Shown here piece by piece: positions 7,348 to 10,724 of a stretch of 10,724 nt of DNA. The position numbers and the translations under genes were made by a program. The notes under the pieces are model-generated. The model did no database searches, had not been told where the DNA came from, and worked only from the letters and a program-made list of their open reading frames with translations. Position 1 is the first letter of the stretch, and each line of letters starts with the position of its first letter. The stretch comes from Thermodesulfobacteriota bacterium. Its GTDB lineage: Bacteria; Desulfobacterota; Desulfobacteria; Desulfobacterales; RPRI01. The stretch covers positions 1 through 10,724 of the forward strand of contig JAUPLM010000417.1 in the NCBI GenBank assembly GCA_030836965.1, written 5' to 3'.

Positions 7348-7563
7348 GGCAGGGGTAATGGGCTATGGCATTCCGCAAGAATGCGATTCAAACTTAGCCA
7401 ACGGCAGCAAATTCACTCCCATGAAATCCGGGCAGCCCCAGTGGATATACACCCACGAAGCCATGATTTTGTCTTTGCCTGTCTCTCTTTGTTGACAATC
7501 AGGGGGTGTTGATATGATTCCTTAAAAATCTCTTACGGAATGCCATAGCCCATTACCCCTGCC
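7348..7563. mobile_element. MITE-like or internally deleted IS element with perfect 28-bp terminal inverted repeats
   Basis: The left arm (7348-7375) begins GGCAGGGGTAATGGGC and ends TATGGCATTCCG. The right arm (7536-7563) is its exact reverse complement. Allowing one mismatch the arms extend inward to 33 bp (to 7380 and from 7531). The interior of about 150-160 bases holds no complete gene and no transposase that I recognise. I see no clear target-site duplication just outside the arms. The element fills most of the gap between the ferredoxin gene and the DVU0298-family gene. The overall size and arm length fit a miniature inverted-repeat element. A large stem-loop with a regulatory or termination role is an alternative. 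Confidence 0.65.
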
Positions 7564-7576
7564 AAACTTAATCGGA

Positions 7577-7768
7577 TTACTTTCCATCCCAGGAAATGCA
7601 ATCAGAAGGACAGTTCTTAATAGCTTCATCAACCTCTTTTTCAGGATAGGCCGGGAGCTCGGTAATTTCAATATATCCGGCGCTGCTCAATTTGAAAACA
7701 GAGGGAGCAACCTCTATGCAGATGCCGCAAAGTATGCAGTCGCCAAGTTCAACAACCGGTGTTTTCAT
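7577..7768 (-). CDS. Small single-cluster [4Fe-4S] ferredoxin
   Basis: This 63-residue cytoplasmic electron carrier has the motif CILCGIC (Cys11, Cys14, Cys17), with the fourth ligand in NCPSDC (Cys53 before Pro54). Cys57 is a spare cysteine. The length, acidic character and VFKLSSAGYIEI middle are typical of monocluster bacterial ferredoxins. It begins 9 bp after the flavodiiron gene stop, with an AGGA site overlapping that gene's end, so the two are almost certainly cotranscribed. It may feed electrons to, or take them from, the redox partners of the flavodiiron protein or the FMN oxidoreductase in this operon. No clear rho-independent terminator follows; the inverted-repeat element begins 13 bp downstream of its stop. 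Confidence 0.9.
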   Translation of the reverse strand: MKTPVVELGDCILCGICIEVAPSVFKLSSAGYIEITELPAYPEKEVDEAIKNCPSDCISWDGK

Positions 7769-7777
7769 TCGCTGTTT

Positions 7778-8962
7778 TTATCCTGTTATTGCTTTTCCCG
7801 TCTTTTTTCCCAGCTCGATGCAGGCTTCCATGGATTGATCATCCGGCACATATTGAACTTTTACACCCGGATCAATGATTTCGATACCCATAGATTCCAG
7901 TTCGGTTTTAATAAGATTCACCGATTCTCCGCTCCATCCGTACGAGCCGAAGGCAGCCCCGATTTTATTTTTCGGCTTAAGGCCTTTCATATATGTCAGA
8001 AAATCGCTGACAGTCGGAAACAGGCCGTTATTCAATGTGGGAGAACCGACTATGATCGCCTTTGCATCCAAAACCTCGGTCATTATATCGCTGCGGTTCC
8101 ATTTTCTAAGATGCATCGGTTTTGCTTCTACTCCATGCTCACTCAGGCCTGCAACAATCGCTTCAGCCATCTTTTCGGTGCTGTGCCACATGGTATCATA
8201 TATGACTACGGCCTTATTCTTTGCCTCCTGTCTGCTCCAATTAATATAAGCATTGATTATTTTTCCGGGATCTTTGCGCCATAATACACCGTGATCGGGG
8301 CATATCATATTAAATTCGAGTTTGAGGTTAGTTACCTGTTCAACCAGTTTTAAAATAAGCGGCGAATAGAGCAGAAGAATGTTTGCAAAATATTTTTTTG
8401 CGTGGGGCATTACGGCTTCACCTATCATGTCATCGAACTTTTCCTGTCCTGCATAATGCTGGCCGAAAGCGTCGCTTGAAAAAAGAATTTTGTCTTCTTT
8501 AAGATAGGAGAACATGCTGTCCGGCCAGTGAAGCATTCTTGTTTCGAGAAAAGTTATAGTTCTGCTTCCAAGACTAAGCTCTTCGCCGTTTTCAACCGGG
8601 TGATAATTCCATTTCTGCCTGAAATGGCGGGAAAGATTTTTTTGGCCCATTTTCGAACAGAAGAGAGGCTTCTCTTCACCGATTTTGTGCATTACACGGG
8701 GCAGGCCGCCGGAATGGTCCATTTCTGTATGATTGCTGACGACATAGTCGATTTTTTTGGGATCTATTATTTTCGATATATTGTCGATGAGCTGATCGGC
8801 AAAATCGGCTTTAACAGTGTCTATCAGGACTGTTTTTTTGTCCAGAATCAGAAAAGCATTGTAGCTTGTTCCATGGTCGGTTGTATATCCATGAAAGTCT
8901 CTGATGTTCCAGTCATTGACTCCGACATCATAAATGTCTTTTGCTATCTTTACCGGTTTCAT
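7778..8962 (-). CDS. fprA: Flavodiiron protein (FprA/Roo-type O2 or NO reductase)
   Basis: This 394-residue class A flavodiiron protein has a metallo-beta-lactamase-like diiron domain followed by a flavodoxin domain. The diiron ligands are visible: HTEMDH gives His78, Glu80 and Asp82, then His145 (LHWPD), Asp164 (SSDAF) and His224 (PDHG). The flavodoxin part from about residue 250 carries FMN-binding stretches YDTMWHSTEKMA (255-266), SPTLNNG (307-313) and FGSYGWSGE (338-346). Family members reduce O2 to water and/or NO to N2O in the cytoplasm of anaerobes, usually with rubredoxin as donor. A rubredoxin gene lies 121 bp upstream on the same strand. The start has a good AGGAAAGAG site. Sequence alone does not tell whether O2 or NO is the preferred substrate. 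Confidence 0.95.
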   Translation of the reverse strand: MKPVKIAKDIYDVGVNDWNIRDFHGYTTDHGTSYNAFLILDKKTVLIDTVKADFADQLIDNISKIIDPKKIDYVVSNHTEMDHSGGLPRVMHKIGEEKPLFCSKMGQKNLSRHFRQKWNYHPVENGEELSLGSRTITFLETRMLHWPDSMFSYLKEDKILFSSDAFGQHYAGQEKFDDMIGEAVMPHAKKYFANILLLYSPLILKLVEQVTNLKLEFNMICPDHGVLWRKDPGKIINAYINWSRQEAKNKAVVIYDTMWHSTEKMAEAIVAGLSEHGVEAKPMHLRKWNRSDIMTEVLDAKAIIVGSPTLNNGLFPTVSDFLTYMKGLKPKNKIGAAFGSYGWSGESVNLIKTELESMGIEIIDPGVKVQYVPDDQSMEACIELGKKTGKAITG

Positions 8963-9083
8963 TTCTCTTTCCTGAAAATATTTTATTGATGGTTCCGGGC
9001 TCCCTTTTCACGATCAGGGTCGGAGATAAAATCAACTCAAGTCCCGGAATTTATGATTTACCCGTTTATCATATCTTCCAAAT

Positions 9084-9242
9084 TTATTCTTTTTCAAAAT
9101 CATCTTTTGGAGCACCGCAAACCGGGCATTCCCAAGTATCCGGAAGGTCTTCAAATTTTGTGCCCGGATCTATACCGTTATCGGGGTCGCCTGCTGCGGG
9201 ATCATAAACGTATCCGCATACCTTACATATGTACCTGTCCAT
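9084..9242 (-). CDS. rub: Rubredoxin (52 residues)
   Basis: This short gene encodes a complete rubredoxin, [20 protein letters not shown] at the N-terminus and [17 protein letters not shown] at the C-terminus. The Fe(Cys)4 ligands are Cys6, Cys9, Cys39 and Cys42, with the usual aromatic residues (Tyr4, Tyr11, Tyr13, Trp37). A perfect AAGGAGG (9248-9254) lies five bases before the ATG at 9242. A second ATG directly upstream (9245) would add one Met but leaves only two bases of spacing. As an electron carrier it most probably serves the flavodiiron protein encoded next. It lies 30 bp after the FMN reductase-ArsC fusion gene. Confidence 0.96.
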   Translation of the reverse strand: MDRYICKVCGYVYDPAAGDPDNGIDPGTKFEDLPDTWECPVCGAPKDDFEKE

Positions 9243-9272
9243 CATAACCTCCTTGTTTTAACTTTTTTAAGT

Positions 9273-10238
9273 TTAGAGTTTATCTCTCAGTTCAATTATT
9301 TTATTTTCTATATCATCGCGAACGTTTCTCATGAATTCGATTGATTTACCGGCAGGATCAGGAAGATCCCATGTTTCGGTTCCGGCTCCCGGCACAAATG
9401 GGCATTCTTCCCCGCAACCCATGGTTATAATAATATCAGGTTTTTCTTTTGAAATTGCCTGCTCTATTGATTTGGGTTTGCGAAAGCCCATATCTATCCC
9501 TTTTTCCTGCATAACTTCAACCATAAGCGGGTTTATTGCATCGGCAGGAGCGCTCCCGCCGTTTAAAGCATCTATTTTGTCTCCCGCAATATATCGGGCG
9601 AACGCGCTTGCAATCTGGCTTCTGCATGCGTTTTCCCTGCAGGCAAACAGGATTTTTTTTCTTCCGATATAGGGCTTTAATAGATTACCTGCGGCTTCCC
9701 TGATATCTTCTCCAACAGAAGAATGCTTTTCCATGTCGCCGCGAGTTTCTATCTTCCTGTATGTCAAACTTCCTTCGAAACTGGCGCCGACAGCATCAAA
9801 AAAATATTTGGCGGTAAGCTTCATGCCTTCAAACAGATTTGCTCCTTTTGTTGCTCCAAGGGCAAGAAGAAAACCACGTCTGTTTTTACGGCCGGGATCA
9901 GTAAGATTCAGCCTGTATTTGCGTGCCCATAATGTCTGGCACCGGTCTATCAGAGCCTTTGTCTGTGCCGGAGCATTGTAAAAAAAAATGGGGGTTGCAA
10001 GAACAACGATATCCGCCTCGCGAAAAAGAGGATAAATTTCATTCATATCGTCGTCTATGGGACAGGTCCCTTTCTTTTCGCACACGCTGTATTCCATGCA
10101 GGGAATGATATTTTTTTTGGCAATCTCAATTATATCTGTACTGACACCTGCTTTTTCAACTTCGTTCATGAAAGATGAAAGAAGAAACTCTGTATTTCCT
10201 TTTTTTCTGGGACTACCCATCAGACCGAGCACCAGCAT
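9273..10238 (-). CDS. Flavodoxin-fold NAD(P)H:FMN oxidoreductase fused to LMW-phosphatase/ArsC-type arsenate reductase domain
   Basis: This 321-residue, two-domain cytoplasmic protein is an unusual fusion. Residues 1 to about 185 match the NADPH-dependent FMN reductase/iron-sulfur flavoprotein family: GSPRKKGNTEFLL (8-20) binds FMN phosphate and TPIFFYNAPAQTKALIDRC (82-100) is the second hallmark. The cysteine region reads CMEYSVCEKKGTC (Cys47, Cys53, Cys59), so one position of the classic four-cysteine cluster is Tyr50. Residues about 193-321 form a low-molecular-weight phosphatase fold with the CX5R loop CRENACRS (Cys200, Arg206). The MGCGEECP pair (Cys275, Cys279) and DLPDP (Asp294 as likely general acid) are as in thiol-relay arsenate reductases. 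A flavin domain could regenerate the relay, but this is inference. It has a GGGAG site and starts 12 bp after the c7-type cytochrome gene. Confidence 0.9.
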   Translation of the reverse strand: MLVLGLMGSPRKKGNTEFLLSSFMNEVEKAGVSTDIIEIAKKNIIPCMEYSVCEKKGTCPIDDDMNEIYPLFREADIVVLATPIFFYNAPAQTKALIDRCQTLWARKYRLNLTDPGRKNRRGFLLALGATKGANLFEGMKLTAKYFFDAVGASFEGSLTYRKIETRGDMEKHSSVGEDIREAAGNLLKPYIGRKKILFACRENACRSQIASAFARYIAGDKIDALNGGSAPADAINPLMVEVMQEKGIDMGFRKPKSIEQAISKEKPDIIITMGCGEECPFVPGAGTETWDLPDPAGKSIEFMRNVRDDIENKIIELRDKL

Positions 10239-10250
10239 TATTAAATCTCC

Positions 10251-10589
10251 CTATTTTACATGACAGCTCTTGCAGGTTACAGGGCCGGTTTTTAATCCGG
10301 CATTTGTTTTTTCACGGTGGCACTTCTGGCAGTTGTTCATGATTTTTTTCTTTTCCAGTTTCCCCTCATCTTTAAGCTTCTGGATAATTCCTGCCGTCTG
10401 GGGAAAAAGGCTGTGGCACAGGTTGCAGTCGACGAGAACTTTTTGATGGAGATGATGCTTCATCGGAACATTTCCTGTTGTCCCGCCGGGAATAATAATC
10501 TCCTTTGCTCCCTTATTCTGCGCCCATAAAAGAGTTGAAAAAAGAAGAACAGCTGCCGCAAACAGGATCAAAGTCGCTGTTTTGTGCAT
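10251..10589 (-). CDS. Periplasmic triheme cytochrome c (c7/class III type)
   Basis: From the start at 10589 this is a 112-residue preprotein. A signal peptide (MHKTATLILFAAAVLLFSTLLWA) ends near Ala23-Gln24, leaving a mature protein of about 9-10 kDa. Three CXXCH motifs bind haem c: CNLCH (55-59), CQKCH (87-91) and CKSCH (106-110). His45, His46 and His48 in KHHLH and other histidines could be sixth ligands, as in bis-His c3/c7 cytochromes. It probably shuttles electrons in the periplasm. The adjacent bd-type genes and the multihaem CydA-like protein in the next operon are candidate partners, but none is proven. The longer frame from 10622 (11 extra residues) lacks a ribosome site, so 10589 is preferred. 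Confidence 0.9.
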   Translation of the reverse strand: MHKTATLILFAAAVLLFSTLLWAQNKGAKEIIIPGGTTGNVPMKHHLHQKVLVDCNLCHSLFPQTAGIIQKLKDEGKLEKKKIMNNCQKCHREKTNAGLKTGPVTCKSCHVK

Positions 10590-10596
10590 AATCAAA

Positions 10597-10601
10597 TCCT
10601 T
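10597..10601 (-). promoter_or_regulatory. Ribosome binding site choosing the cytochrome c7 start at 10589
   Basis: AAGGA on the minus strand lies seven bases before the ATG at 10589. The upstream in-frame ATGs at 10622 and 10619 have no comparable site, and they would put a polar segment before the signal peptide. Confidence 0.6.
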
Positions 10602-10650
10602 AAAATTAATATGCTTCATCATATAAAAGATCTTTTTAAGTCACTTTTCC

Positions 10651-10724
10651 TTAGAAAAGATTATATGTCCAGGCCTGGTATGAAATCACGGCCGCTATGA
10701 AAATAATAAATACAACCAGCATAA
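10651..10724 (-). CDS. C-terminal end of a membrane protein, probably cytochrome bd subunit II (CydB)
   Basis: Only the last codons lie in the window. The readable frame ends with a hydrophobic helix and ISYQAWTYNLF before a TAA at 10651-10653. A YQxWxYxxF ending after a last transmembrane helix is how I recognise the C-terminus of CydB-type subunits. Two other frames of the same strand meet stops early. The gene would enter from beyond the right edge and be followed 61 bp later by the c7-type cytochrome. The call rests on about two dozen residues and on the oxygen-defence context, so it is tentative. Confidence 0.55.
   Translation of the reverse strand, partial: MLVVFIIFIAAVISYQAWTYNLF

Noticed and set aside
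7184..7512. Plus-strand open frames covering the end of the DVU0298-family gene and the inverted-repeat element
   Set aside because: They overlap a well-supported minus-strand gene, start without ribosome sites and show no recognisable domain. The part inside the element could be a transposase relic but I could not recognise one.
7492..7518. TTGACA followed after 15 bases by TATGAT on the plus strand inside the element, a possible promoter
   Set aside because: The spacing is short, and no plus-strand gene lies downstream. It might be a chance match, or an antisense promoter that cannot be supported from sequence.
7835..8284. Plus-strand open frame of 149 codons opposite the flavodiiron gene
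   Set aside because: The opposite strand encodes a complete flavodiiron protein with all metal and FMN motifs. The plus-strand frame has no ribosome site and no recognisable family.
8993..9049. Inverted repeat TTCCGGG and CCCGGAA in the gap between rubredoxin and flavodiiron genes
   Set aside because: The arms are only 7 bp and are 43 bases apart with no T-run, so neither a terminator nor an operator is supported.

Overview
The window reads as part of a strict or near-strict anaerobe of the Desulfobacterota (delta-proteobacterial, sulfate- or metal-reducer type). This is inferred from a multihaem cytochrome c, a c7-type periplasmic cytochrome, a flavodiiron protein with rubredoxin and ferredoxin, and a DVU0298-family HEAT-like protein. 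Base composition is moderate and every supported gene lies on the minus strand, so transcription runs from the high coordinates to the low ones. No tRNA, rRNA or CRISPR array was seen.

Region A (about 10724 down to 7577) looks like one oxygen-defence operon. In transcription order it holds the C-terminal end of a membrane protein that looks like cytochrome bd subunit II (CydB), a triheme c7-like periplasmic cytochrome, an unusual fusion of a flavodoxin-fold FMN oxidoreductase with a low-molecular-weight-phosphatase-type arsenate reductase domain, a 52-residue rubredoxin, a flavodiiron protein (FprA/Roo type) and a small [4Fe-4S] ferredoxin. Rubredoxin to flavodiiron protein is an established electron path for reducing O2 or NO in anaerobes.

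Region B (7320 to 7576) is a 257-base gap. It holds a 216-bp element bounded by perfect 28-bp inverted repeats (7348-7375 and 7536-7563). It resembles a MITE or an internally deleted insertion sequence, and one end lies only 28 bp from the next start codon.

Region C (7319 down to 1) looks like a second operon. It holds a DVU0298-family HEAT-like protein, a small CydA-like membrane subunit, a 910-residue chimeric CydA-like subunit, a TolC-type outer-membrane channel, a lipoprotein membrane-fusion protein and the first codons of an RND efflux pump. The 910-residue protein joins a bd-oxidase core, a monohaem cytochrome c, a haem-free domain and a seven-CXXCH tail. The two CydA-like subunits appear to divide the canonical bd ligands between them, and neither shows a Q-loop. 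This fits a member of the bd superfamily that takes electrons from c-type cytochromes rather than quinol.

The most notable points are the oxidase-multihaem chimera and its paralogous partner, the FMN reductase-ArsC fusion, the presence of two different bd-superfamily enzymes beside a flavodiiron system, the MITE-like element between the operons, and a heptamer-repeat block inside the oxidase operon.
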